Source of the DNA: a virus
Virus record (IMG/VR): IMGVR_UViG_3300003267_000287
Coordinates: 1 to 64,000 of that record
DNA: 64,000 bases
Strand: one strand, 5' to 3'
Position numbers and translations under genes: made by a program. Of this stretch, positions 38,895 to 45,507 are shown one piece after another (positions within the stretch are counted from its first letter, which is position 1; the number at the start of each line of letters is the position of its first letter). Below the pieces are notes generated by a model, which saw nothing but the letters and a program-made list of their open reading frames with translations, was not told the origin of the DNA and searched no databases.

Positions 38895-39220
38895 GTCATG
38901 GGTACCTCCCGAACCACGCCCTTGTCGACGAGCAACGCGAGCGCGATCAGGCGGTCCCGCTCGTCATCGGTGATCCGAGGCACGCGCCGAAACAGGCGCT
39001 TGCCCTTGTCGTTGACGGGGACCGCGTTCATCTTCACGGTGAGATCGGAGTCGAGCGAGTCCCAGACGGGGCCATTGTGTTTGCGCATGGCCATGATGTT
39101 CGGCAGGCTCAGCAGCCGTACACGCGTGTCGGTGAACGGTGGGTCAACGGGTGGCGTCGTCCAGCCCTGACCTTCCGGAGCGAAGGGCAACCCCTCCGGA
39201 TGGGTGTGTTGCTGGTCCAA
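38891..39220 (-). CDS. Hypothetical protein (109 aa)
   Basis: TTG 39220 is supported by AAAGGAGG just upstream. The product (M)DQQHTHPEGLPFAPEGQGWT ... VKMNAVPVNDKGKRLFRRVP ends in a helical region. It overlaps the membrane protein gene by ATGA. Not recognised. Confidence 0.6.
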   Translation of the reverse strand: MDQQHTHPEGLPFAPEGQGWTTPPVDPPFTDTRVRLLSLPNIMAMRKHNGPVWDSLDSDLTVKMNAVPVNDKGKRLFRRVPRITDDERDRLIALALLVDKGVVREVPMT

Positions 39221-39235
39221 TCAGAGGACCTCCTT

Positions 39236-39568
39236 TCATGCTGGTCGCAAGCGGAACTCTCGGGGTGTCACCTCCCGTCCGGTGTCGATGCGCTCGATGT
39301 AGTCGCTGAGGCCGTCAGCGGTCCATTGCGCCACCGGCGTGCCGTAGTAGGGCAGCTCGTCGGCGCGTCGCTGGTAGACCGTGATGATCGAGACCCCCAC
39401 CAGGATGACGCGATCGCCTCGCTCGAACAGTCGGCGTGCCGCGAGGGCGACCGGGCACTCGCGACCGTGGAGCTTCTTGCCCTGCTCGAGATCCTGCTGG
39501 GTGACCTCGAGCAGCGGCGCGTCCTGCTCGCCTTTGATCAGGCCGAGCAGCTTCTGGATGACGTTCAC
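39236..39568 (-). CDS. 'CPxA' family paralogue 2 (110 aa)
   Basis: GTG 39568 with AAGGAGG upstream. After a 20-residue N-terminal extension it has the family blocks: LLEVTQQDLEQGKKLHGREC, CPVALAARRLFERGD, VSIITVYQRR, TADGLSDYIERIDTGREVTP and REFRL. It aligns by eye with the 38309, 41868 and 42140 products around the CPxA helix. Unknown function. Confidence 0.65.
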   Translation of the reverse strand: MNVIQKLLGLIKGEQDAPLLEVTQQDLEQGKKLHGRECPVALAARRLFERGDRVILVGVSIITVYQRRADELPYYGTPVAQWTADGLSDYIERIDTGREVTPREFRLRPA

Positions 39569-39759
39569 GAGTGAACCTCCTTGAGCATCCGCTCCTGACG
39601 GATCTTCATCGCGACGTTCGCGAGATAGCTGTTGTCCGTGATCCGAAGCGGGATGTCCGGACGCCGAGTGATCTCACCCAGCGTCCGGACCAGCCGATCG
39701 GCATCGTCACGATCCAAGCGGACCGTGACGTTGCCGTTCTTGTGGGCCTGGACCTTCAT
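39565..39759 (-). CDS. Small basic hypothetical protein (64 aa)
   Basis: ATG 39759 in an ATGA-type overlap at both ends. MKVQAHKNGNVTVRLDRDDA continues DRLVRTLGEITRRPDIPLRI, a small alpha/beta unit with a basic helix. Unknown. Confidence 0.6.
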   Translation of the reverse strand: MKVQAHKNGNVTVRLDRDDADRLVRTLGEITRRPDIPLRITDNSYLANVAMKIRQERMLKEVHS

Positions 39760-40040
39760 GTTCGGGGCTGCGAATCGATCCCGATCTTCAGGCCCTTCGA
39801 ATCGAACCGAACCGACGCGACGTTGTACTCGACGCCAGCGATCTCGACCGTGGCGGGCAGCTGGTCGTAGTCGAAGTCGGCGTCGGTCATGTTCGAGCCG
39901 AGGTCGAGTTCGATCTCGGACGCCTTCGCGTCAACGAAGGCGTCCATCTGCTCATCGCTGACCTTCGCGAGCAGATCGGGATCGGCGACGATGTGGGCCG
40001 GGGCGCCCATCATCGCGGCGAGGACCTGCATGGCGTTCAT
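39756..40040 (-). CDS. Acidic hypothetical protein (94 aa)
   Basis: ATG 40040, overlapping the upstream stop. MNAMQVLAAMMGAPAHIVAD, an acidic helix region (SDEQMDAFVDAKASEIELDL) and a C-terminal beta part (VEIAGVEYNVASVRFDSKGL). It has no Cys and no membrane segment. Not recognised. Confidence 0.6.
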   Translation of the reverse strand: MNAMQVLAAMMGAPAHIVADPDLLAKVSDEQMDAFVDAKASEIELDLGSNMTDADFDYDQLPATVEIAGVEYNVASVRFDSKGLKIGIDSQPRT

Positions 40041-40555
40041 GCGTGATCCCCCTGCTCCTGCTCGGGCTGCGCCTCGTTCGCGACCGGATCGGGAGCGGTC
40101 GGCTCGCGTCCGACACCGCGGAGGATGTCGGCGAGGACCTCGCTCATCGGGCGGCCACGCTCGAACGTGGCGATGTCGGTGATGACGCGCTGGACGTTGT
40201 CGTGGTCCTGCGGTCGCTCGCCCTTCTCGTTGAGCGTGCGCAGGGCGCGAGCGACGTCCCGGTACTCGGCCTGCCGAGCCTGGACCATGTCGGCCACGAG
40301 TGCGCCGACGCTCTCAGCCTCGACCATCCGGCGAGTCGCCTCGGCCGCGGCTTGGTGGAGCGGATCGGCGACTGCTGCTTCGATGATCGCGAGCTGTTCG
40401 TCAAGGCTGGCGTCCGGATCGGACGTTCGGAAGATCCGGTAGACCTCGTCCTGCTTCACCCCACCGATCGTGAGGCTGATGCTCACCTCGCAGCCGATGT
40501 CCTTGGCTGCGGCCACGAGCGCGGCGTACCGCTGTTCGATGTCCTGTTCGGCCAC
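40037..40555 (-). CDS. Hypothetical helical protein (172 aa)
   Basis: ATG 40555. It opens MAEQDIEQRYAALVAAAKDI, then a beta part VSISLTIGGVKQDEVYRIFR, long helices (DEQLAIIEAAVADPLHQAAA, AEYRDVARALRTLNEKGERP) and an acidic Pro/Glu-rich tail. The charge pattern suggests a protein-protein interaction role. No family recognised. Confidence 0.6.
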   Translation of the reverse strand: MAEQDIEQRYAALVAAAKDIGCEVSISLTIGGVKQDEVYRIFRTSDPDASLDEQLAIIEAAVADPLHQAAAEATRRMVEAESVGALVADMVQARQAEYRDVARALRTLNEKGERPQDHDNVQRVITDIATFERGRPMSEVLADILRGVGREPTAPDPVANEAQPEQEQGDHA

Positions 40556-40568
40556 TGTGGCCCTCCTT

Positions 40569-40763
40569 TCAGATGGACGCGAACGTCTCGACCTTCGGAC
40601 GTCCGCCCACGATGTCGAGCAGGATGACCGTGCCTTCCTGCCCCTCGCTCACGAGTGCTTCCGCTTTCTCGAGTTGCTCCTCCTCCTTCATGTATGGACC
40701 GTGCAACTGAGACTCGACATCGCCCCAGTTGAAGATGACCCAGTAGACGGTGACCCCGATCAC
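40569..40763 (-). CDS. Small acidic hypothetical protein (64 aa)
   Basis: ATG 40763 in an ATGA overlap. MIGVTVYWVIFNWGDVESQL, an acidic helix EEEQLEKAEALVSEGQEGTV and a beta end. A small beta-alpha-beta unit. Unknown. Confidence 0.6.
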   Translation of the reverse strand: MIGVTVYWVIFNWGDVESQLHGPYMKEEEQLEKAEALVSEGQEGTVILLDIVGGRPKVETFASI

Positions 40764-40978
40764 GGCTGCAACCCCATCTCCTTCAGCTTCTGGATGGCGA
40801 TGTCCCGCTCGTTCGGGGACTCGTTCTGGTTGGCCATCGCGCGCAATCCCCGAATGCGCGATGACTCAGGTTCTTCCGTCTGAAGCGGAGACAGCACGCC
40901 GTACCTCTCGCGGATCCACGTGAGGTACTCGAACGGATCCGATGGGTGGAACCCACCGCAGATCTCACACCACCTCAT
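40760..40978 (-). CDS. Small CxxC hypothetical protein (72 aa)
   Basis: ATG 40978 overlaps the tiny upstream gene (ATGA). MRWCEICGGFHPSDPFEYLT carries CxxC plus a nearby His, and the C-terminus is helical (NERDIAIQKLKEMGLQP). Probably metal binding. Unknown role. Confidence 0.6.
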   Translation of the reverse strand: MRWCEICGGFHPSDPFEYLTWIRERYGVLSPLQTEEPESSRIRGLRAMANQNESPNERDIAIQKLKEMGLQP

Positions 40979-41076
40979 GGGCGACGCTCCCGACGCCAGA
41001 CGAGGTAGCCGTTGCTCAGGCCGATGATTGCCACGAGCACGATGATCCCGAGGCCGAACCAGCAGAACGGCGTCAC
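40975..41076 (-). CDS. Tiny membrane protein (33 aa)
   Basis: GTG 41076 in a GTGA overlap with the upstream stop; its own stop overlaps the next ATG. The product (M)TPFCWFGLGIIVLVAIIGLS ends NGYLVWRRERRP: one membrane helix with a basic cytoplasmic end. Junctions on both sides support it. Confidence 0.5.
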   Translation of the reverse strand: MTPFCWFGLGIIVLVAIIGLSNGYLVWRRERRP

Positions 41077-41339
41077 GATGGATCTCGCTTCTGGGCTGAG
41101 ACCTTCGTGATCTCGGGGATGAAGTTGACCCCGTTCAGCGTGATCCGACTGTCGGTCGGATCGGTGAGGTACGTGCCGATGGAGCCGACCTCGCCGAACA
41201 TGCGGTGCGTGATCTGACGAGTTGCGTTGTCGATCGCGACCCCGATCGGGTCACGCACTCCATCGGGATTCGTGGAGTTGACGTTGATGGTGGCCCGTGC
41301 GATCACATGGATCGCGACCTCGACCTGATCGTGGCTCAT
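41073..41339 (-). CDS. Hypothetical protein (88 aa)
   Basis: ATG 41339 with AAGGAGG upstream, much better than the longer frame. MSHDQVEVAIHVIARATINV ... DNATRQITHRMFGEVGSIGT suggests a small alpha/beta protein. It is the first gene after the hairpin at 41397-41416. Unknown. Confidence 0.6.
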   Translation of the reverse strand: MSHDQVEVAIHVIARATINVNSTNPDGVRDPIGVAIDNATRQITHRMFGEVGSIGTYLTDPTDSRITLNGVNFIPEITKVSAQKRDPS

Positions 41340-41396
41340 ATGTCGCCCTCCTTGTGCGACGACGAGTGCGTCGTAGGCGCCGTGCGCCGCGGCCAA

Positions 41397-41416
41397 GTGG
41401 CACGCGAACGTGCCAC
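41397..41416 (-). terminator. Perfect 8-bp hairpin with CGAA loop
   Basis: GTGGCACG-CGAA-CGTGCCAC in the 82-base gap between two minus-strand genes. A stable tetraloop-type hairpin without T-run, like the other intercistronic hairpins of this operon. Confidence 0.5.
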
Positions 41417-41421
41417 CGGTG

Positions 41422-41583
41422 CTATGCGAGTCGACCCGCAAGCCAGAGCAGCGTGTCCATCCACCCGAAGATGGACGACACGAACGACCCTGCCCACGTG
41501 CGCCGACCCTGCGGGCACTGTGCGGTGAGGTGTTCGTTCTCCGCTCCGCAGGACTCACACACCTGCTCGACCACGACGTACAC
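41422..41583 (-). CDS. Small protein with zinc motif and hydrophobic C-terminus (53 aa)
   Basis: GTG 41583 with AAGGAGG 5 bases before it. The product (M)YVVVEQVCESCGAENEHLTA has CxxC and a further Cys, then a hydrophobic aromatic segment (FVSSIFGWMDTLLWLAGRLA) that could be a membrane anchor. Unknown. Confidence 0.55.
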   Translation of the reverse strand: MYVVVEQVCESCGAENEHLTAQCPQGRRTWAGSFVSSIFGWMDTLLWLAGRLA

Positions 41584-41867
41584 GACGTCCTCCTTGTGTG
41601 TTTGTGCGACTGGTGCCGCACTCACCGACGGGGCCGACGCGGAGGAGGGAAACGTCAGCCCCGTCGGCGAGAGCGGCGACTCTCGCCTATTCGTAATCGG
41701 AAGATGCTGTGCTTACAGCTTCATGGCGCACCGTCCACGAGTGCGGGATGGACACAGCCGGGCTCTCACAGCGCCCGGTCTTACGGACCTCGAGGCATGG
41801 CCACCCACCACCACCTCCTCTCACATGGGTGGAGAGATCACGTGCGAATGCGCACGGATCTCAGAGA
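41584..41867 (-). other. Gap of 284 bases with hairpins and no convincing gene
   Basis: CCGACGGGGC (41626-41635) pairs with GCCCCGTCGG (41659-41668), and GGCGAGAG/CTCTCGCC follows directly. One 45-codon minus frame (Gly- and Ser-rich) exists but lacks a clear ribosome site. I regard the stretch as regulatory or structural rather than coding. Confidence 0.4.
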
Positions 41868-42143
41868 TCAGGTGATCACGCTCTCGGGCACGAGGAACGT
41901 GAAGGAGGTGGGCTCGACCGGCTCGCCCTTGTCGAACTTGCGGACGAAGTCGCCTGCCTTCTTCGTCATCTGGAAGATGACGGAGTGGTCGAAGACGAGC
42001 TCGCGGTAGACGCGCAGCCCGGTGACGATGATGTCGGCACCCAGGCGGCGCTGCATCGCGAGAGCCATCGCGCAAGCGGTGGACTTGCGCGGCTCACCAC
42101 GAGCGATGTCGTTCGCGGTGACCTCGATGACGAGCTTCTTCAT
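41868..42143 (-). CDS. 'CPxA' family paralogue 3 (91 aa)
   Basis: ATG 42143 in an ATGA overlap with the next paralogue. MKKLVIEVTANDIARGEPRK, CAMALAMQRRLG (Pro replaced by Ala), a beta part, MTKKAGDFVRKFDKGEPVEP and TSFTFLVPE. It is about half identical by eye to the 42140 product, the closest pair of the family and clearly a tandem duplication. Function unknown. Confidence 0.75.
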   Translation of the reverse strand: MKKLVIEVTANDIARGEPRKSTACAMALAMQRRLGADIIVTGLRVYRELVFDHSVIFQMTKKAGDFVRKFDKGEPVEPTSFTFLVPESVIT

Positions 42144-42418
42144 GTGAGCATCGCCTCGGGGACGAGGAACGTGAACGTGGTGGGCTTGACCGGCTTGTCG
42201 TTGTCGACCCGCTCGCGGAACGCCCTCGCCCTCTTGGTCATCGGGACCATGACGACGTACGGGTCCTCGTCGAGGTAGCGCGTGATCGTGGTGACGCCAA
42301 CCGACACCTCCGGACCGATCACCCGGACGATGGCCCGCGCGAGGGGGCAGCGGAACGAGTCCCTCGGGACACCGTCGGCGATGTCGTCGGTGGTGACCTC
42401 GACGACGATGCGCTTCAT
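42140..42418 (-). CDS. 'CPxA' family paralogue 4 (92 aa)
   Basis: ATG 42418. MKRIVVEVTTDDIADGVPRD, CPLARAIVRVIGPE, ITRYLDEDPYVVMVPMTKRA, FRERVDNDKPVKPTTFTFLV. It has the full family pattern (D-D-I, G-x-P-R-D-S, Cys-Pro-helix, PxTFTF). Stop and start overlap with both neighbours. Unknown function; a small-molecule or protein-binding alpha/beta fold is plausible. Confidence 0.75.
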   Translation of the reverse strand: MKRIVVEVTTDDIADGVPRDSFRCPLARAIVRVIGPEVSVGVTTITRYLDEDPYVVMVPMTKRARAFRERVDNDKPVKPTTFTFLVPEAMLT

Positions 42419-42687
42419 CGCTTGATGCGGTGGTGGCGCATCTTGGCATCCGCCTCCTCACGGTTCGGGCTGTCGACCCGAACGTGATCGGACGAGGTGG
42501 CCACGACGGGCCGAACGAAGGCGATCGGAAGATGTCCGATGCCCGAACCTGCGAGCGCGCTCAACCGCGTATCGGGAGCGACGGGGATGAAGTCGACACC
42601 ACGGTGCCGCTTCATCAGCTTCTCGACCGCGTCACTGTCCATGACGTCCCTCATCAGACGGGACAGGCGCTTCTTGCGACGAGCCAT
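42415..42687 (-). CDS. Basic hypothetical protein (90 aa)
   Basis: ATG 42687 with AAGGAGG upstream. MARRKKRLSRLMRDVMDSDA is strongly basic and helical, followed by VDFIPVAPDTRLSALAGSGI and a basic end. Probably binds nucleic acid. Not recognised. Confidence 0.6.
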   Translation of the reverse strand: MARRKKRLSRLMRDVMDSDAVEKLMKRHRGVDFIPVAPDTRLSALAGSGIGHLPIAFVRPVVATSSDHVRVDSPNREEADAKMRHHRIKR

Positions 42688-42701
42688 AACGATGGCCTCC
42701 T

Positions 42702-42980
42702 TCAGATGTACTCGACGACGTCGTCGAACCGATCGACCGTGCGGTCGTAGAAGTACTGATCGAGCCGCCACGTCAGATGACGAACGGCCCACTGCATCCG
42801 CTCGAGCTCCGTGATGGAGAAGCGGACGATCCCCTGTGGAGCGGGTGGACACCCGTTCTCAAAGCACCAGATCGACCCACAGTGGACGATCGTGCCGGGG
42901 CGCTGACGACCGATGCACAAGTCACCGTTCATGTCCGCGCCGCTCGCAGCATCATCCCCATGGACGAGGACGGGCCGCAT
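42702..42980 (-). CDS. Cys-containing hypothetical protein (92 aa)
   Basis: ATG 42980 in a TGATG overlap with the tiny upstream gene. MRPVLVHGDDAASGADMNGD, then CIGRQRPGTIVHCGSIWCFE (three Cys and a His), and a helical C-terminus ERMQWAVRHLTWRLDQYFYD. A small zinc fold plus helix. Unknown. Confidence 0.6.
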   Translation of the reverse strand: MRPVLVHGDDAASGADMNGDLCIGRQRPGTIVHCGSIWCFENGCPPAPQGIVRFSITELERMQWAVRHLTWRLDQYFYDRTVDRFDDVVEYI

Positions 42981-43105
42981 CACCGCACCGTCCACGGGGT
43001 GTGGATGATGACGATGGGCCCGAGGGCCAATCCCCACCAACGGCCCTGCCGCAGCCAGTCGAACCGACGACCGTGGTTGCGGAAGACGGTGAGGTGACGA
43101 AACAC
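42980..43105 (-). CDS. Tiny basic membrane protein (41 aa)
   Basis: GTG 43105 follows GGAAGGAGGACC. The product (M)FRHLTVFRNHGRRFDWLRQG continues RWWGLALGPIVIIHTPWTVR: a basic start and one hydrophobic segment. Its stop overlaps the next ATG. Supported by the ribosome site and junction. Confidence 0.5.
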   Translation of the reverse strand: MFRHLTVFRNHGRRFDWLRQGRWWGLALGPIVIIHTPWTVR

Positions 43106-43175
43106 AGCGGTCCTCCTTCCGGGCGGCATGGACGACGAGTCCAAACACCGCCGATCACCGACGCATGGACGCACA

Positions 43176-43210
43176 AACGCCCCGACCGACGACGAGTCAG
43201 CCGGGGCGTT
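43176..43210 (-). terminator. 9-bp hairpin AACGCCCCG/CGGGGCGTT
   Basis: Perfect 9-bp stem (43176-43184 with 43202-43210, loop 17) in the 144-base gap 43106-43249, tandem with the hairpin at 43227-43244. The gap holds no convincing gene. Confidence 0.5.
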
Positions 43211-43226
43211 GTGCGCCGCAACGAAT

Positions 43227-43244
43227 GGGCGCCGCGAGGCGCCC
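43227..43244 (-). terminator. 7-bp hairpin with GNRA loop after the first leftward gene
   Basis: GGGCGCC-GCGA-GGCGCCC lies 6 bases past the stop of the 43250 gene. A GCGA tetraloop makes it very stable. It has no T-run. It may end or stabilise the transcript of the first gene. Confidence 0.5.
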
Positions 43245-43249
43245 GTGGA

Positions 43250-43651
43250 CTAGCGGATCTTGCCGGGGCAGGACTCGCCCTTGGGCAGCCCGGCGACGCC
43301 GGGGCACGGCACGCCGGACTCCCGCGCGGTGGTGAACCCGTGCAGCGCCGACTCGACCGTCTCGCCGGTCGCGAGCGTCGCGGTGGTGTCCACCGTGCAC
43401 GTGAAGCCGGGCGTGCGCGAGATCGCGACGTGCACGCGCTGCGCGTGGCGATCCTGCGGGTAGAGCCGCTGCGCTTCGGTCGCGATCGTGGCCGGGCGCG
43501 CGGCAGTCGCGCGCGTGGCGGCGAACGGCGACGCGATGACCGCGACGGCCGGAGCGGACACCGCGGGCGCGGCCGCGGGCGTTGACGCGGGCGCCTGCGC
43601 CTGTGCGGCGAGCACGGCTGCGACGACCTGCGCGATCTCGGAAGCGTCCAT
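43250..43651 (-). CDS. Ala/Pro-rich hypothetical protein, first leftward gene (133 aa)
   Basis: ATG 43651 with AGGAGG upstream. MDASEIAQVVAAVLAAQAQA is followed by an Ala/Pro/Val-rich stretch, then AISRTPGFTCTVDTTATLAT, ESGVPCPGVAGLPKGESCPG with paired Cys. The N-terminal helix and low-complexity region suggest an interaction protein. It is the promoter-proximal gene of the leftward operon, so it is likely expressed early and strongly. I see no clear -35/-10 for it in the 43652-43795 gap. Confidence 0.6.
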   Translation of the reverse strand: MDASEIAQVVAAVLAAQAQAPASTPAAAPAVSAPAVAVIASPFAATRATAARPATIATEAQRLYPQDRHAQRVHVAISRTPGFTCTVDTTATLATGETVESALHGFTTARESGVPCPGVAGLPKGESCPGKIR

Positions 43652-43795
43652 CGTGGACCTCCTGCGGGTGGCCCCGTGCCCGCGTGTCTCGTGGGCATAG
43701 CGGTGGCCGGGATCAGCATCGGTCCCCCCCCGGTCGTTTGGTCCCAAAGTGGCCTGATGTGTGGTGAGCGGTGGAGCAAAAATCCCGGCGCACAA

Positions 43796-43824
43796 TTGAC
43801 ACCGTGTCACCATCGTGCTACACT
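43796..43824 (+). promoter_or_regulatory. Strong rightward promoter TTGACA-N17-TACACT with operator-like dyad
   Basis: TTGACA (43796-43801), 17-base spacer, TACACT (43819-43824). The dyad GACAC-C-GTGTC (43798-43808) overlaps the -35 box. It lies in the 212-base divergent gap and drives the plus-strand early genes starting at 43864. Confidence 0.75.
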
Positions 43825-43863
43825 CGGTACACGCTAGACGCACAAACGTACCACGAGGGATCC

Positions 43864-44067
43864 ATGCACGAACGACGTGAGCAGCTCACGCTCGAACCAC
43901 GGCCAGAACTGCCCCTGGGGGCCCAGCTCGCGATCGAACGAGACGTCCTCAAGCGGGTGCTTCAGATCGCAGAGGCCAGCGCCTATCACCGGGACTACCG
44001 GGGAGCGATGGTCGAGATCGTCCAGCTGGTGCTGAAGATCAAGGAGGACCACCGATGGAGCGAATGA
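43864..44067 (+). CDS. Small hypothetical protein, first rightward early gene (67 aa)
   Basis: ATG 43864, about 33 bases after the predicted transcription start. MHERREQLTLEPRPELPLGA then a helical AQLAIERDVLKRVLQIAEAS. A longer frame from 43771 would start upstream of the promoter and is rejected. Unknown; likely immediate-early. Confidence 0.65.
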   Translation: MHERREQLTLEPRPELPLGAQLAIERDVLKRVLQIAEASAYHRDYRGAMVEIVQLVLKIKEDHRWSE

Positions 44068-44273
44068 ACGTGCGCGAGTTCCGCGCAGGCTTCTCGACGC
44101 TCACCGAGCCGGTCGAGGTGTTGAAGGGGACCCAGACGATCGGGTTCTTCTTCCCCGGTGACAAGGACCCCAGGATGGGCGTCCCCACGCCGCGGTTCCA
44201 GCCTGACCCAGGTGCTCAGGAGCGATTCAATACGAGGCCGTTCACTCCGGTCCCGAAGGGGAAGGCGAAGTGA
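44055..44273 (+). CDS. Phd/YefM-like antitoxin-domain protein (72 aa)
   Basis: ATG 44055 with AAGGAGG upstream. The N-terminus MERMNVREFRAGFSTLTEPV followed by EVLKGTQTIGFFFPG resembles the Phd/YefM fold (EFRA helix, then strand, Gly and Phe-Pro). The C-terminus is Pro-rich and basic. No toxin gene of usual type adjoins it. It could neutralise a host toxin or simply regulate transcription. The similarity is short. Confidence 0.45.
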   Translation: MERMNVREFRAGFSTLTEPVEVLKGTQTIGFFFPGDKDPRMGVPTPRFQPDPGAQERFNTRPFTPVPKGKAK

Positions 44274-44407
44274 TGACCAAGAAGTGTCCCATCTGCCATC
44301 GGCCGCTCGCGCAGCGGTCGGAGCTCAACACGAAGCGCAAGAACGAGTGGCTCCACATCAGCTGTCTGGTGGACGAGGCCGCTGGTCTGCGGAGGAAGCG
44401 CACATGA
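44273..44407 (+). CDS. Zinc-finger microprotein (44 aa)
   Basis: ATG 44273 in a TGATG overlap. MTKKCPICHRPLAQRSELNT with CPIC, then HISCLVDEAA gives a CxxC-H-C zinc site and a basic end RRKRT. The stop overlaps the next ATG (ATGA). Unknown function. Confidence 0.65.
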   Translation: MTKKCPICHRPLAQRSELNTKRKNEWLHISCLVDEAAGLRRKRT

Positions 44408-44727
44408 AGATCCTGTCCGTCGAAGACACTGAGAAGTGGCTCGCCACCAAGTCCCATCCCCACGGCGCCATCTACAAGCGCTACACGTTCGTCGATGAGA
44501 TCGTCGCGCTCCAGGACGGCCGGGCCGTGTTCATCGAGACACCCGACATCCCCGCGAACAAGCGAATGACCCACGCCGGGCGCGTCCGAGCGCTCCGTCG
44601 GCGTCTCAAGCAGCTCGGCATCGAGCACACCACCCGATCGACCACGATGGATGGTGTTGGTGGTGTGGTTGTCATCCCGCTCCGTCTGGTTGGCGAACAC
44701 ACGTACATCCCGGAGAAGCTCCGGTGA
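44404..44727 (+). CDS. Hypothetical protein (107 aa)
   Basis: ATG 44404 (ATGA overlap). MKILSVEDTEKWLATKSHPH, a beta-rich middle VDEIVALQDGRAVFIETPDI, a basic helix GRVRALRRRLKQLGIEHTTR and a strand VVVIPLRLV. A small alpha/beta protein of unknown family. Confidence 0.6.
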   Translation: MKILSVEDTEKWLATKSHPHGAIYKRYTFVDEIVALQDGRAVFIETPDIPANKRMTHAGRVRALRRRLKQLGIEHTTRSTTMDGVGGVVVIPLRLVGEHTYIPEKLR

Positions 44728-45212
44728 GAACCCGACTTTCCCAGCGGCCGCACGAGTTCGCCGGTGATCCGGGTGGCACATGCGCCTGGGTCACTCGCGA
44801 GTCGTGGGGTCCCGGCGATAAGCACGAGCAGGAGCACTGCGGGCTACTCGAGGACGATCCTGTCCATGCCGGTGACCCGCTGGCTGTCGCGCCGAACGAC
44901 TTCGCCTGTCGGTGCTCCGACAAGGGCAAGGAACGGATCGCCCGGATCCGAGCTTGGGCCGAGGAGCGGGAACGCGTGCCGGTGACGGACCCGTTGTTCC
45001 TGACCCGCCTGATCCACGACCTGAACTGGAACTACCGCGTCTCGATCGAGGGGATCCCGACCGACATGTGGTCGGCGATCATCGCGGAGGGCCCAGAGGA
45101 GTTCAAGACGTGGATGCAGTGCGACGAGATCCTCGACGGCCTGATCTTCGTCCTCCGAGCGGCGTATGATCAGTTCGGGGATAAATACAAAGAGGCCGAA
45201 GGGCTTGACTAA
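44724..45212 (+). CDS. Hypothetical protein (162 aa)
   Basis: GTG 44724 overlaps the previous stop (GTGA). The first third has Cys and His (GGTCAWVTRESWGPGD, HEQEHCGLL, DFACRCSDKG) that may bind zinc. The remainder is helical (ERIARIRAWAEERERVPVTD, DEILDGLIFVLRAAYDQFGD). No family recognised. Confidence 0.6.
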   Translation: MRTRLSQRPHEFAGDPGGTCAWVTRESWGPGDKHEQEHCGLLEDDPVHAGDPLAVAPNDFACRCSDKGKERIARIRAWAEERERVPVTDPLFLTRLIHDLNWNYRVSIEGIPTDMWSAIIAEGPEEFKTWMQCDEILDGLIFVLRAAYDQFGDKYKEAEGLD

Positions 45213-45233
45213 CTTGCAAGATTGGGGTACAGT
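45205..45233 (+). promoter_or_regulatory. Rightward promoter TTGACT-N17-TACAGT
   Basis: TTGACT (45205-45210), exactly 17 bases, TACAGT (45228-45233), overlapping the stop codon of the preceding gene and about 29 bases before the next ATG. Confidence 0.7.
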
Positions 45234-45261
45234 AAAGGAAACACGCAAGAGGAAGACTTCC

Positions 45262-45507
45262 ATGAAGTTTCGAGTTGTTCCGGCCGACATGCGGAACGAG
45301 GTCATCGCGCCCCCGCGCAGCACCCGTTCCCCGTGGGTCGCTGCCCTGATTGATGGGCAGACCATCGTCATCTCCAAGGAGGACCGCCGGAAGATCGGCG
45401 GCAACACCAAGACGCTCCGGAACCACGGGCTCCGTCTCCGTTCGGGCAGGATCTCGGAAAGCGAGGTCGTCGTCTGGGCTGAGCCTCTCGAGCCGGAGAG
45501 CAAGTGA
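45262..45507 (+). CDS. Small basic hypothetical protein (81 aa)
   Basis: ATG 45262 with AGAGGAAG upstream. MKFRVVPADMRNEVIAPPRS ... ALIDGQTIVISKEDRRKIGG ... RISESEVVVWAEPLEPESK. Beta strands with a basic central part. It is first after its own promoter. Unknown. Confidence 0.65.
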   Translation: MKFRVVPADMRNEVIAPPRSTRSPWVAALIDGQTIVISKEDRRKIGGNTKTLRNHGLRLRSGRISESEVVVWAEPLEPESK

